A stretch of 53,882 nucleotides of DNA from Rhizoclosmatium globosum (taxonomy: Eukaryota; Chytridiomycota; Chytridiomycetes; Chytridiales; Chytriomycetaceae). Below, in pieces: positions 19,965 to 29,832 of this stretch. The stretch lies in NCBI GenBank assembly GCA_002104985.1, contig MCGO01000242.1, forward strand, positions 1 through 53,882, in the 5' to 3' direction. The notes under the pieces are model-generated. The model was given only the letters and a program-made list of their open reading frames with translations, searched no databases and was not told where the DNA came from. Within the stretch, counting starts at the first letter, position 1. Every line of letters begins with the position of its first letter. Made by a program: the position numbers and the translations under genes.

Positions 19965-21631
19965 CTAATCCTGGCAGGTGACAGGGACTGGTGGGACTAC
20001 AACCTGAGAAGGAGTTGCTCTTTCAATTGATTGGGTTGATTCAGTGGTCACCTTTTGCTTGCCAGTGTAAGTAGATGATGGCTCAAATTGAGTTTGAACT
20101 GTCTTGCTAGTCACTGCTGTTGGAACTACGTAGCTAGTTGTGAAAGAATTGGCAGTTGAAGTTGGTTCACTTGAGGTCTGGGCAACGCTCTCACTGGTTG
20201 CTTCACTTGTCATGGTTGTTGGTTCAATAGTGGAGATTGAGGTTCCAGTAGACAGGGTTGATGATGAAAAAGTTGTAGGAACAACTGGGATCTCCTTACA
20301 TTTTCGTTGGACACAATCGAAACCAGCGTCACAAACAAGCATACAGTCACCTCCTAGTGAGTTTGATCTGACAATTTCACCACAATCATTGTACACCTTC
20401 GCCTGATCTTGCAAACTTTGCTCGCAAGGTGGAGGGTTTGCCAAGATCTCACGACACTTATTATCATCACAGTACAACTCAGGATAGCAAAGAACGAAAC
20501 AGCCAGAATCAAGCTCACCACAGAAGTCATTTACATGTGCAGAGTAACCATCATTACAATCATCTCTTCTCATGGAGAGCCCAAAGTTTGAAGGGGAGTT
20601 GCCTACCTTGACAACAGAGGAAGAATCAGCAGGGCTAGTGGCATATCCTGAAAGAAGGAGTGCAGATAATCCGGCTTTGGGTGGGGTGGTCTTTCCAGCT
20701 GGAGTTGGGGCAACGTATGGGTTGTTGTTGGCTGGTGGGGTGGTCACTGGGACGTTGTTGGCTGGGGTTCCAGTGCAGGTTGGGGCAGATGGAACAACGA
20801 CAGCTGGTGGGGTGGTCTTGCCAGCTGGGGTTGGGGCAACGTATGGGTTGTTACCAGCTGGGGTTTGGGCTGGGGTGTATGGGTTGTTTCCAGCTGGGGT
20901 TGGAGCAACGTATGGGTTGTTGTTAGCTGGTGGAGTAGTCTTGGAAGCTGGGGTTGGGGCGACGTATGGGTTGTTGTTAGCTGGTGGAGTAACAACTGGG
21001 ACAACGTTGGCTGGGGTTCCAGTGCAGGTTGGGACAGATGGGACAACAACAGCTGGTGGGGTGGTCTTTCCGGCTGGGGTGGCAGCTGGGGTTGGAGCAA
21101 CGTATGGGTTGTTGTTGGCTGGTGGAACAACAGCAGCTGGAGTTCCAGTGCAGGTTGGGACAGATGGAACAACAACAGCTGGTGGGGTGTTCACAGCTGG
21201 AACGTATGGGGCAACTGGGGCTGGGGCAACGTATGCACTATATTTCGACTGTTAGATATGTTCGGTAGAGGTTTGATGTTGCCCAAAAGAATAGTTTGAG
21301 GAGTTGAAGGTAGGTGGCGTGCATCATAGAGATTGTGATATCGCAACCAATTAACGCCATCCTTAATGAACTAACGGTGCTACCAGTCCCTCGCATACTT
21401 TCGAATTTGACGCTGATGAGTATTGCGGAAGCAGGCTGATCAATTCCATATACTGTTGACTATCCTTCTTTGACTTCCAGACACCCAATCCAACCCAACA
21501 ACGACCGATGTTGCAACGATGAATGATACATGAGGAACTGTGAAGGCATAGTGAAGGAGTTGCTGCAAGACTTACACATCAGCAGCAGCAACGAGAGAGG
21601 CAACGGCAGCGAGGATGGCAACGATCTTCAT
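19965..21631 (-). CDS. Secreted repeat protein with duplicated cysteine-rich domain
   Basis: Exon 1 (21631-21576) encodes a classic signal peptide (MKIVAILAAVASLVAAADV). A 338-nt intron (21575-21238), long for this genome, leads to exon 2 (21237-19965). The product is 442 residues. After cleavage come Pro/Ala/Asn/Thr-rich repeats of the NNPYVAPTPAGKTTPP and VVVPSxPTCTGTPA type (about residues 20-200). Two copies of a Cys domain follow, one with DFCGELDSGCFVLCYPELYC, the other with NDCGEIVRSNSLGGDCMLVC then GFDCVQRKC. A Ser/Thr-rich tail likely carries O-glycans. It is probably a wall or extracellular-matrix protein. The Cys domain recurs in the gene at 26.9-27.3 kb. Confidence 0.65.
20677..21200 (-). 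repeat. Coding tandem repeats (PYVAPTPAGKTTPP type)
   Basis: Imperfect repeats inside the secreted-protein exon alternate NNNPYVAPTPAGKTTPP with AVVVPSxPTCTGTPA-type units. The opposite strand shows long but artefactual open frames rich in Gly, Val and Trp, which are shadows of the repeats. Confidence 0.85.
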
Positions 21632-22381
21632 CTTGTCTATAGTCTAATTGGTGGAAGCAATCGTTTCGGGGGGAGACGTTCCAATTCGAAACAAAAATTT
21701 TTCTGCACCTAAATTGATTAAAGGAGGATGTCTCCCTTGCACGCAGAGAGCCATCTCCTGCCCAATTTGAACAGACACTCCTTCCGCCAGGGCTCACGGC
21801 ATCATAATCTTATTGATAATACTATCAGAACTTAAATAGTTGTTTGAGGTGGCATGAGACAGGTGTCTTCCTGAAATCAAATTGGGCCATTTTCCTTCAA
21901 CCAAAGTGATTTCCCAAATGATAATTAACTTTGTATGTGAGAATATATTCAATTATTTTCATATGGATGGGTACAGCATGATATTGTTGTAATACTCGCC
22001 AAGTTCAACACGTTTATACCATCGAATGCAGTAATGAAGAGCATTTATTTCACAATTGAAAAGGTTCGGGGTTTTAATATGTTTTGTCTATTGTGCAGCT
22101 TCGTGCGTGTTCAATAATATGCTTGGGCACGCACCAAAGTTCACAAACAACCATCGAAATTTTTCTCATAGGGTCCAAGAAGCACAGACGTTTCCTATAT
22201 AGTTTCTTTAGTTCGTAGATTTCAAGAATGCTTTCTTGTTCCGTGTGTAAGATAATTGGTGTGATACTATGAATTGGATCGTGCTGATGGCATCACCACA
22301 GCCACAATATCATCCACCCTTCATTTCATAAATTATCATTAATTGCCCGTAAATGGCTAGTTTCGCGACATAATACCAGAA
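21632..22381. other. Divergent intergenic region
   Basis: This is a shared 5' region between the minus-strand secreted protein and the plus-strand arrestin-like gene, AT-rich with no convincing open frame. No repeat or RNA gene was recognised. Confidence 0.5.
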
Positions 22382-24706
22382 ATGATACCAGAAGTTGAGT
22401 GTATTTTTGGAATGTTCGTTTCAATCCATCAACCTCAGAATGGAAGCTTTGTCCATGGATATCCAGGTCTAACAAACCCGAATATCTCAGAACGAATCAC
22501 GACGGATCTTCAGAGAGACAAAAGTACGGAAGGGGTCTCAATACGCGCAGTCGTGAGAATCTCATTCCCAGTGTCTCGTCGGCCAATGCTCGAACATCTT
22601 CGCGCCACTTTCGAGGTCTGTCCTAATTAATAACTCAAAGATTTCGAGTGCTGATCGTGAAGGTTTAGGGTTTCATCAGATATCCAGGACGAGATGCAGA
22701 GCGGCTTCTGATTCCGGCGGAGCAGCTTCTGGTGCAAGCAGCTGTTCCTGTTTGTCTCGCGGATCTACCATCTCCAATCACAGATAATCAAGAAAGCATT
22801 AAGGAGTCTTTGAAAGTCGTGGAGTTTCCTGTCATCATTCCCCTAGACGCCGCTGACATTTCTGGGCTTCCTCCGTCTATTTCTCTCTCACCAGATGGGC
22901 CATTTATAAATCATGGTCAAATCACACAAAAATCAGCTACAAATAAGCTGTGTTGTTATGAATCTGGGGTTTTCTACGTTCTTCGGGTCGATGCTCGATT
23001 TGAAGGAATATATGAGCATACAGAGATGTCAGATGAAGCTTTAGTTCTATTTCCAAACTTTAAAGAGAGTGCTCTTCTTAATATTGTCAAATCGGAGCTG
23101 TTAGATCACAAAAAGGTGATGAGAAGAGAAGGAAAATGGGAATCTGCACCTTCTCACGTTGGAAAATGGAGCTTTGAGATTGATAGTCATGATGAATCTT
23201 CAGCAGTTTGTGGTTGCTTGGGAGATCGTAAAGTGTTTCGATTCAGAGTGAATGAACGAGAGGATTCTATGGACAGCGTTGCCTCTGATAAAACCTTGAC
23301 TGGCGGTCAGTCAAACGATCGATTAGGAAGTTTATCGCAGCAAGAAGTGCTGAGAAATCTGAATTATGAAAGTCAAGGGCCTGACAGCGAAGCCACTCCA
23401 TCTCTCGTATGCAAATCAAGCACCATCACAGAGGAACACAATCACCGAATTATTTATGCTGAACCCGACGAAGAAGAAGACACACCACCCCCACCACCAA
23501 GAATTATCTTCTCAGAACCAGAAGAAGAAGAAAACACACCTCCCCCTCCCCCAAGAATAATCTTTGAAGAGCCAGAAGAAGAAGAAAATACACCACCACA
23601 ACCTCCCCTAATTCTACTGGAAGTTCCTGAAGAGGAACCTATACAACTAAATTCACTAGGCACCCTTCCCCAACCATTCATCGTTTCCCCGCTTTGCACC
23701 CGCCCCCCAACTCAAAAAAATCTAATCGTATTTCCACCGCGTGATCCGGCTTCTATACAGCAGTTTCCCGTATTACCGCCATTAGATCCAACAACCAACA
23801 TTGTAAATCAACTCATCCAAGACCTCAAAAATGTATCTATGGGCACAGAACCAATTATTTGTTCTGGAGGTGTAAAACGACCACTGGAAGGATGGGCTTC
23901 TATTTCCGTCGTCTTGATTGAGAGCTGGAAATGGGACACTGAGTCGTGGAAACGAGAGGGAGAACGAGAAATTGTTCTGTTTGAGGTGTCTGAGACGGTT
24001 GATATACGGTTTCGGAAGGGTGAAAAGGTGAAACATAATTTCTGATTTGTGTGCCCCCCCCCCATTTTTTTTGAAACACCTTTTGAAATTGATATGTTAT
24101 GATTAGGTTGAAGTCACGCTCCCTGAGACGCTTATTCCGTCTATTAAGATCAAGCAGAGTCCTGTTGTGCAGCATCGTCTTGTGGTGAACTTTTGTTGGA
24201 ATTCACCGAGTGGCGAGGTGGAGAAAACCACAGAGGTGATTGATATCAAGATTGCACCGTTCACACGAAAACAGCTGGATAATCTTTTGACTTGTCCGCA
24301 TATTCCTCAATCGGTTCTTGAAATACTCCCGGATGGGTTTTTGGAACGGAAAGAGAGGGAAAAGTTGAGGAGGGAGGGGTTGGATTCTTTGCGTGAACGG
24401 TCGGTGTTTGAGAGTCAGATGGATGGGTTGGGGTCTGTGCGGAGTTCTGTTGCCAAGAAATTGCGGTTTTGTATGGACGGTCCAACTGTGACGCCACCCG
24501 TTGTTGTAATGAATGTTGCAACACCATCGTTTGGCCTGTTGAGACACACTGGACCTGCTGAATTGAATGCAAGGAAGAATGGGGAGGACGGTGTTGAAAA
24601 AGAATTGGAGACACTGATGTTGCGAGCAAACACGCTCCAGGTTCCGTTGAAGGGGGACAATGGAAGGAGTCGTGAATCTTCTGTTTCGTCAAATTTAGCA
24701 AAATAA
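22382..24706 (+). CDS. Arrestin-like domain protein with acidic/proline repeats
   Basis: Exons 22382-22615, 22669-24027 and 24107-24706 (introns of 53 and 79 nt) give 730 residues in a continuous frame. The N-terminal part has arrestin-type strand order: FGMFVSIHQPQNGSF, SIRAVVRISFP, FEGFIRYPGRDAERLLIPAE, then GVFYVLRVDARF and FEGIYEHTEMS. After an internal disordered block with three EPEEEENTPPPPPR repeats, a second beta domain follows (GWASISVVLIESWKW, VDIRFRKGEKVEVTLPETLIPSIKIKQ, HRLVVNFCW). This resembles the arrestin C-domain. Fungal arrestin-related proteins link membrane cargo to ubiquitin ligases; no PPxY motif was noticed. The family call is by pattern and moderate. Confidence 0.5.
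23450..23640 (+). repeat. Three-and-a-half coding repeats (EPEEEENTPPPPPR)
   Basis: Units of 54-57 nt encode IIYAEPDEEEDTPPPPPR, IIFSEPEEEENTPPPPPR and IIFEEPEEEENTPPQPPL, plus a degenerate fourth, within the arrestin-like gene. Repeats alternate a short hydrophobic step, an acidic block and a polyproline block. Confidence 0.85.
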
Positions 24707-24864
24707 GTAATTGGGTACGCTCGTTTGCCAAAAAGTAAGGAAATAAAGATGATCAAAAATAAACTGGATGTATTATCCAATGAAACGCAAATCAAATGTA
24801 ATGACAAATCCACATCCTCCTCTTCCTCATATCATAAACCCCAATAGAGAATCAATACAGACGC

Positions 24865-26018
24865 TTAAACGTCAGGGTCGATGGTAGTACCCCGAGTAAT
24901 CTTTCCCCATCCAATCAATCTCCAGTGCTTGTCAATACGTCTAGAAAGAGCAACCTTCTCGTCGACTTCAGTACAAGCAGGAGTTGTCAACTGAATCTTT
25001 GCCAAATCTCCCTTCACACTCAACACTCTGCATCCACAAGACGTACTTCCAATATTCGCCAACAAGACCTCATTCTTGGCAAGCTTCTCAACCTTTGTTT
25101 GCTTCTTTCCATCAGATGTTGTCTTGACACCCAACAACTGTCTCAGCAGGAAAAAGTTGACTTCGATTTCAGTGTAGATTGCAGGGAGTTTTCCAACAGC
25201 TCCCAAGACTTGTCCAACGAGACGATCGGCTCTGCAGATTGTTGGATCGATTTTTGTTCCGACACCGATAAGACCTCCTGGAACGGCGAATTTGAGTTCG
25301 TTGGATTCAGCGAGGAGGGTGATGATTCGAGAGTAGATTGGACGGACACGGACTTTTCCGTCAGCGTCTTTTGTAACGAGACCCTAATTGTTTTTTGAGA
25401 ATTTGGTTAAGATGCAGTTTATGCAAGATTGCAGGTGAACAGAATAACGTACAGGACGGACTTCAATTTCGTCACCGACTTTGAGAACTCCACAGAGAAT
25501 GGAACCACCGGCAACACCTCCCTTCAAAGAAGCAACTTCAGCTCCAGGCTTGTTGACGTCGAAGGAACGAATGACAATCAGCTTTGGGTCGGAACTGAAG
25601 TCTCTCTGTCGACGGTATCAGAATTGTGATACATACAAGAAAAAGAACGAAGTAACTCACAACAGGAACAGGAATTCGCTTCACAATGTACTCATTAATC
25701 GCATCAATATTATACTTGAGCTGCGCACTAATAGGAATCACAGGCGCACCGTCCGCAACAGTACCCTTAATAAACTTGAGAATCTGCTCATGCTGCTCCA
25801 ACGCTGCCGACTCCTTAATCAAATCAACCTTATTTTGCAAAATCAAAATATTCTTGAGCTTCATGATTTGGATGGCGGCAAGGTGTTCTGAGGTTTGGGG
25901 TTGTGGACAGGTTTCGTTTCCGGCAATCAGGAGGAGGGCGGCGTCCATGACTGCGGCTCCGTTGAGCATTGTTGCCATGAGAATATCGTGTCCTGGACAG
26001 TCGACGAAGGAGACGTGT
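24865..26018 (-). CDS. eIF2 gamma (translation initiation GTPase), 5'-truncated
   Basis: Three minus-strand exons (26018-25661, 25605-25453, 25383-24865) join in phase and encode about 343 residues of eIF2 gamma. Seen are the G3 block [20 protein letters not shown], the G4 block [11 protein letters not shown], the G5-like [16 protein letters not shown] and domain II ([20 protein letters not shown]). Domain III ends [16 protein letters not shown]. The first exon begins at a proper acceptor (aaaacag) right before HVSFVD. The upstream exon carrying the P-loop (GHVAHGKST type), switch I and the zinc ribbon is not found in the next 700 bases on this strand. The gene is therefore missing roughly 125 residues at its 5' end. 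eIF2 gamma delivers initiator tRNA to the 40S subunit and is essential, so an intact copy should exist elsewhere unless this is an assembly break. Confidence 0.9.
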
Positions 26019-26865
26019 CTGTTTTTGGATTTTGAGGGTTTAGTTTAGAGTATGTGGGAGGGGACTTGGGATAGGAGAGATTGAAACAGGCATAGTTTGA
26101 TTGCAGTATTGAAGTATCGTTGAGCGTCGTGTCTCTCTTCAGTTGCTGTTTCCATCCATAAAGTCTTTTTGTTGAGTCACCGCATTTCATTCTCCGACCA
26201 CGCTACATTCATCGCCCTCAATTTCCAACGAAAGTATAGGTGGCATTCATGGAATTGGGGCCCCCATCAACTTCCATCCCTCCTTTGTCTTTTCAAACAA
26301 CCTCAACCTCGACTCCCCCTTTCTCCCACTCCAAAAAACTTCGATGACGTCCGCGGTTTCGATAGATTTTCATAGATGAATATTTCATGCCAGTGCGGTA
26401 CCGTGCGGGCAGGGCACAAAGACACACCTCAACAACTTCATCTTTCCCATACAGTTGACACGTTCACAAGCAAAGCCTTCCTCCTGCGACGACTTTGCAG
26501 TACTATATACTGTGTATGGTACAGAAAAAAGAAGCGATCCAATGCTATTAGTATACTCCCGAACAATAAATTCTATTGCCTGATCAATGTTTCAGACGTC
26601 TTCAGCAGATTAAAGTGAGTTAAGGAGGCGAGTACTATTTGTTCCATCTTCTTTTTCTTGTTGTGCAAACCACCACCACCACCACCACTTGAAACCAACA
26701 ACTGAGCAACCAACCAAATGACGTTCGATCCGTACGTGCGACACGGCAGCGGACAGTGGCGGTTCACGCTTGAGTCGCTGTGTTCGTCAGGCGCGCTTCT
26801 CGATGCGACGAACGCGGCGGCTTCAGCGGCGGCCGATGCGGGTGCGCGACTGTCTGCGTGCGCAT
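26019..26865. other. Stretch where the eIF2 gamma 5' exon should be; only a weak ORF
   Basis: No reading frame encodes the expected GTPase N-terminus. A plus-strand ORF at 26718 (MTFDPYVRHGSGQWRF...) is GC-rich, ends in a run of Phe codons and overlaps the next minus gene. It may be the first exon of an unidentified gene or chance. Confidence 0.4.
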
Positions 26866-27291
26866 TCATTGACCGGGTGGCGCTTCGACTTCGCGGCCTG
26901 TTTGTTTTCTTTTCTTTTCTTTTCTTGTTGTTTGTTTGGAACTGTTGACATTGCTTGCAACACAGCGGCTGTTTACACAATCAAATCCATTGTTACACTC
27001 AATGACACATCCTTGGAGCTGCCCACAAAACCCATTCTCACGGAACACCTTTTCTGATGTCTTAGAGCACAACACAGAGCTAGTACTTGCAGGTTGATTT
27101 GCTGAAGTTGATGAAGCTATTTCACTAGCAAACGTAAAAGATGCGGTTTCAGTGCTAGAAATCGACTGTTGCTCAGAGTCCTCAGAAACGGAAGCTGAAT
27201 GAGACTGATTCCTCGAGTACATTGAAACCCGATTCCCAAAAGAAGTTATCCAAAGGGTCTCCATCAAAGAAGACGAAACAGAAAAGTTCAT
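26866..27291 (-). CDS. Cysteine-rich domain protein, 141 aa
   Basis: The ORF runs from an ATG at 27291. A Ser-rich stretch is followed by a Cys domain (VLCSKTSEKVFRENGFCG, GCVIECNNGFDCVNSRC) and a basic Lys/Arg tail. The Cys spacing closely copies the second domain of the secreted protein at 20 kb (CGxxxxxxxxCxxxC, GFDCVxxxC). The N-terminus (MNFSVSSSLMETLWITSFG) is only weakly signal-like, and the 3' end may be wrong because the Lys-rich tail overlaps low-complexity DNA. It is probably a fragment or divergent paralogue of the same extracellular family. Confidence 0.4.
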   Translation of the reverse strand: MNFSVSSSLMETLWITSFGNRVSMYSRNQSHSASVSEDSEQQSISSTETASFTFASEIASSTSANQPASTSSVLCSKTSEKVFRENGFCGQLQGCVIECNNGFDCVNSRCVASNVNSSKQTTRKEKKRKQTGREVEAPPGQ

Positions 27292-27374
27292 CAGATCCCA
27301 AAATCACAAGCTTCTTCACCAAGAAATGATACGTGTCTTACTTTTTGCGTATTACGAAAGTAAAATATAATTGT

Positions 27375-28139
27375 TTATATCCTGAATCTAGCCTCTAAAG
27401 CCTTCTTTATGCCCAGCACGGCTGCTTCAGGCGTCGTCAAAACATGCACACCATGCTTCTCAACCTCCCGTCTAACTTTATCCCCCGCCCTCTCCATACT
27501 AAACTGAGTCAATAAAACAACATCAACTTCCCCTTTCGCCAACTCATCCCTCACAGCCTTAACAACAAGCTCATCATGCCTCTCCCCATTCCCCACATTC
27601 AACGCCTCCATCGCACCCTCAACAAAAACACGAGACACACAAACTCCAACTCCAACTCCATTCTCCCCCGCCATCTGATCGACTTCCGCCGACATGGACC
27701 CCAACGTCGGCAAGAACGACGAAACAAGCATAACACGCAACACCCCCTCCCCGCCTCTCCTCCCCGGCCCCGCCGTCTCCTTCGCCAGTTCAATCACCCG
27801 TCGCAGTGCAGACTCATTCGGCGTGTGCATCGGGATCCCGGGGAAGTCTCGTTTCACAGCGTCAATCTGCGTTCCAAATGCTGAACACGTGAACAGGATC
27901 GCGTCTGCTTTCATTTGAGTTATGGCGTAGTGGGAGAGGTGGCGGAATCTGGGCAGGATTGGGTCTGTCGTTGGTGAGGTGGTTTGGGTTGATGAGGAGG
28001 AGAGGGTGGCGAGGTCGAAGGAGAGGGAGTCGTCCATTAGGTGGAAGAGACGCGGAATTGGGTATAGTTTTTTGAATGCGGATTCGATTGGAGGTGGAGA
28101 GTGTTTTAGGGCGTGGAAGAGGACGATGCGTGGTGTCAT
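27375..28139 (-). CDS. Asp/Glu racemase superfamily protein
   Basis: 254 residues, one exon. The fold signature of the Asp/Glu/hydantoin racemase superfamily is visible: MTPRIVLFHALKHSPPPIESAF, MKADAILFTCSAFGTQIDAV (first catalytic Cys within FTCSAFG), LRVMLVSSFLPTLGSM and VDVVLLTQFSMERAGDKV. The expected second catalytic Cys near the last strand is replaced by the QFS tripeptide. This is also seen in related one-Cys decarboxylase/racemase-like proteins, so true two-base racemisation is doubtful. The substrate is unknown. It is intronless and GC-richer than neighbours, which may hint at bacterial ancestry but is not proof. Confidence 0.7.
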   Translation of the reverse strand: MTPRIVLFHALKHSPPPIESAFKKLYPIPRLFHLMDDSLSFDLATLSSSSTQTTSPTTDPILPRFRHLSHYAITQMKADAILFTCSAFGTQIDAVKRDFPGIPMHTPNESALRRVIELAKETAGPGRRGGEGVLRVMLVSSFLPTLGSMSAEVDQMAGENGVGVGVCVSRVFVEGAMEALNVGNGERHDELVVKAVRDELAKGEVDVVLLTQFSMERAGDKVRREVEKHGVHVLTTPEAAVLGIKKALEARFRI

Positions 28140-28721
28140 GGTTTTGGGGTTGTGAAGGAGTGGTTTTGGAGGTTGTTTGTTGGTTGTTTATGTTTGGGGG
28201 AAGGAGAGCGGACCTGGGATAAACCTATCGATTGCTTGGTGTTTCAATCATTCCATCAAGTTGGATGCTCCATCTGAACTTTGGAATCACTTTACCCCAA
28301 CTTGCTAAAGTGGTGGAGATGGAAGAAATTGCACAGTCTCCGCTCTCTGATATGACGCATTGATATTGGGATTCGCGAAACCATTCACTATTGAGCAATG
28401 GAATGCTACCAAGCCTCAAAGGCTCCACTTCATAGCCTCTATTTCATTCTTGAAACTTTCTATCCCAAAGTACAACCTATTTCCTATCATCCTCTCACCA
28501 CAAAAACCTTCACCTCATATCACAAAAAAAGCACAATATATTAAAAGTTGCTGACGTATCACAAAAGAAGCAAAAACGTGTTTTTCGGGGGGACCCAAGC
28601 CCGAAACAAGCCCGAGACACAGGTTGTCGCGGGGTGGCTCTACACACGCCTCCCTTCCACAAAAAAGGCAGCTCCGCCCTTCACGATATTATCATCCAAA
28701 AAACAACCTCCCAAAACAAAA
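28140..28721. other. Intergenic, divergent 5' regions
   Basis: The stretch lies between the minus-strand racemase-like gene and the plus-strand WW gene. Several Pro/Lys-coding chance frames occur. A purine-poor caaaaacaaa-type leader precedes the ATG at 28722. No other feature was recognised. Confidence 0.45.
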
Positions 28722-29604
28722 ATGCCAAAGGCCACTTCTACTATTGCCCCTCCAGGTCCACCACCAAAGCTCGTCGCCCCTGGATGGACTCCAGCTTGGT
28801 CTGCCAAGTACAAGCAGTATTACTACGTGAACAACAAGACTGAGACTGCTCAATGGTATGTTTTGTGTTTTCTCTTTTTGATCGTGGAGGTTGTGATCGC
28901 TTGGGGGGAGGTAGATGTGCTTGTTGGAATGCAATTGGTGATGGAATAAGTGCTGCGCATTTAGTGTTCTACTACGTTATTGGTATCACTTTTCCCGCTG
29001 CTAACTATCAAACGCCACCCTACTTTGTCAAATAGGGAACTTCCAGCGAAGGGATCATCTGGAAAGGGATCCTCTGGCGCTGCCGCCACCCGCGGTTCCA
29101 GCGGTGCTACCGCCACCCGTGGTTCCGCCAGTGGTGCTACCCGTCGCGGTATCTACCAAGGTGAAACCATCGAATACTACCAAGGTCGTTGGGGACGTCT
29201 TGACGAGAGCGGGGAATGGATCTACTACGAGATTGAGGAGACTGAGATTGAAGAGATTGAAATCATTGAAGTGACTGAGTATGACGAGGTTGAGGTTGTT
29301 GAAGTTGATGTTGAGGTAATGTTTTGGGGTTTTAAATTGGGCATGTGTTTGTGTTTGATTTTTTGCTTACCAATTTACACTTTTATAGGAGGAGGACGAC
29401 GAGGAGGAAGATGAAGAGGAGGCTGAAGAGGAAGCTGAAGAAGAGGAGGAAGATGAGGAAGATGAGGAGGAGGACGCCGAAGAGGAGGCTGAGGAAGAGG
29501 AGGAAGATGCTGAAGAGGAAGCTGAAGACGCTGAAGAGGAGGCTGAGGAAGAAGCTGAAGAAGCCGAAGAGGAAGCTGAAGCTGAAGCTGAGGAGGAGGA
29601 GTAA
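28722..29604 (+). CDS. WW-domain protein with Gly/Ser linker and Glu-rich tail
   Basis: Three exons (28722-28855, 29036-29315, 29389-29604) give 209 residues. The N-terminus carries a WW domain (PPKLVAPGWTPAWSAKYKQ, YYYVNNKTETAQWELP). The intron splits the second Trp codon, exactly as in the WW genes at 35-37 kb. Next is a short Gly/Ser/Ala repeat (GSSGAxATRG). A globular-looking segment (IYQGETIEYYQGRWGRLDESGEWIYYE) follows. The C-terminal ~100 residues are almost only Glu, Asp and Ala. WW domains bind Pro-rich peptides; the acidic tail could bind basic proteins or histones. No known full-length homologue is recalled. Confidence 0.65.
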
Positions 29605-29832
29605 ATACTTGCTGTCCGTTCATTTTCCTTGTTTCATTTCGTCCTTGTAACAATAGTAAAACTGCCTGTAGAATGTATTTCTCAATATCCATCATAATTA
29701 ATTACAACCGAGAAGGAAGAAAGCACTTTGCCAATGACTGATTGTATTGAATAATGTTGAAAATTGTTGAAATGGTAACTATGTGAAGTATGAAAGAATG
29801 AATGATACTAGAATGAGAACATTGAAAACACG

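Noticed and set aside
20677..21200. CRISPR-like array
   Set aside because: The repeats are in-frame protein-coding repeats without constant-length unique spacers, and the genome is eukaryotic.
20572..21299. Long plus-strand ORFs rich in Gly, Val and Trp opposite the secreted protein
   Set aside because: They are shadows of the coding repeats of the minus-strand gene, which has a signal peptide, splice sites and a Cys domain.
26718..26948. Plus-strand ORF starting MTFDPYVRHGSGQW as a real gene
   Set aside because: It ends in Phe-rich low-complexity sequence, overlaps a cysteine-domain gene on the other strand and shows no recognisable family.
29345..29695. Lys/Arg-rich and Leu/Pro-rich ORFs over the acidic tail
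   Set aside because: They are frame shadows of the Glu/Ala repeat in the WW/acidic gene; the spliced frame is the one with a WW domain and correct intron phases.
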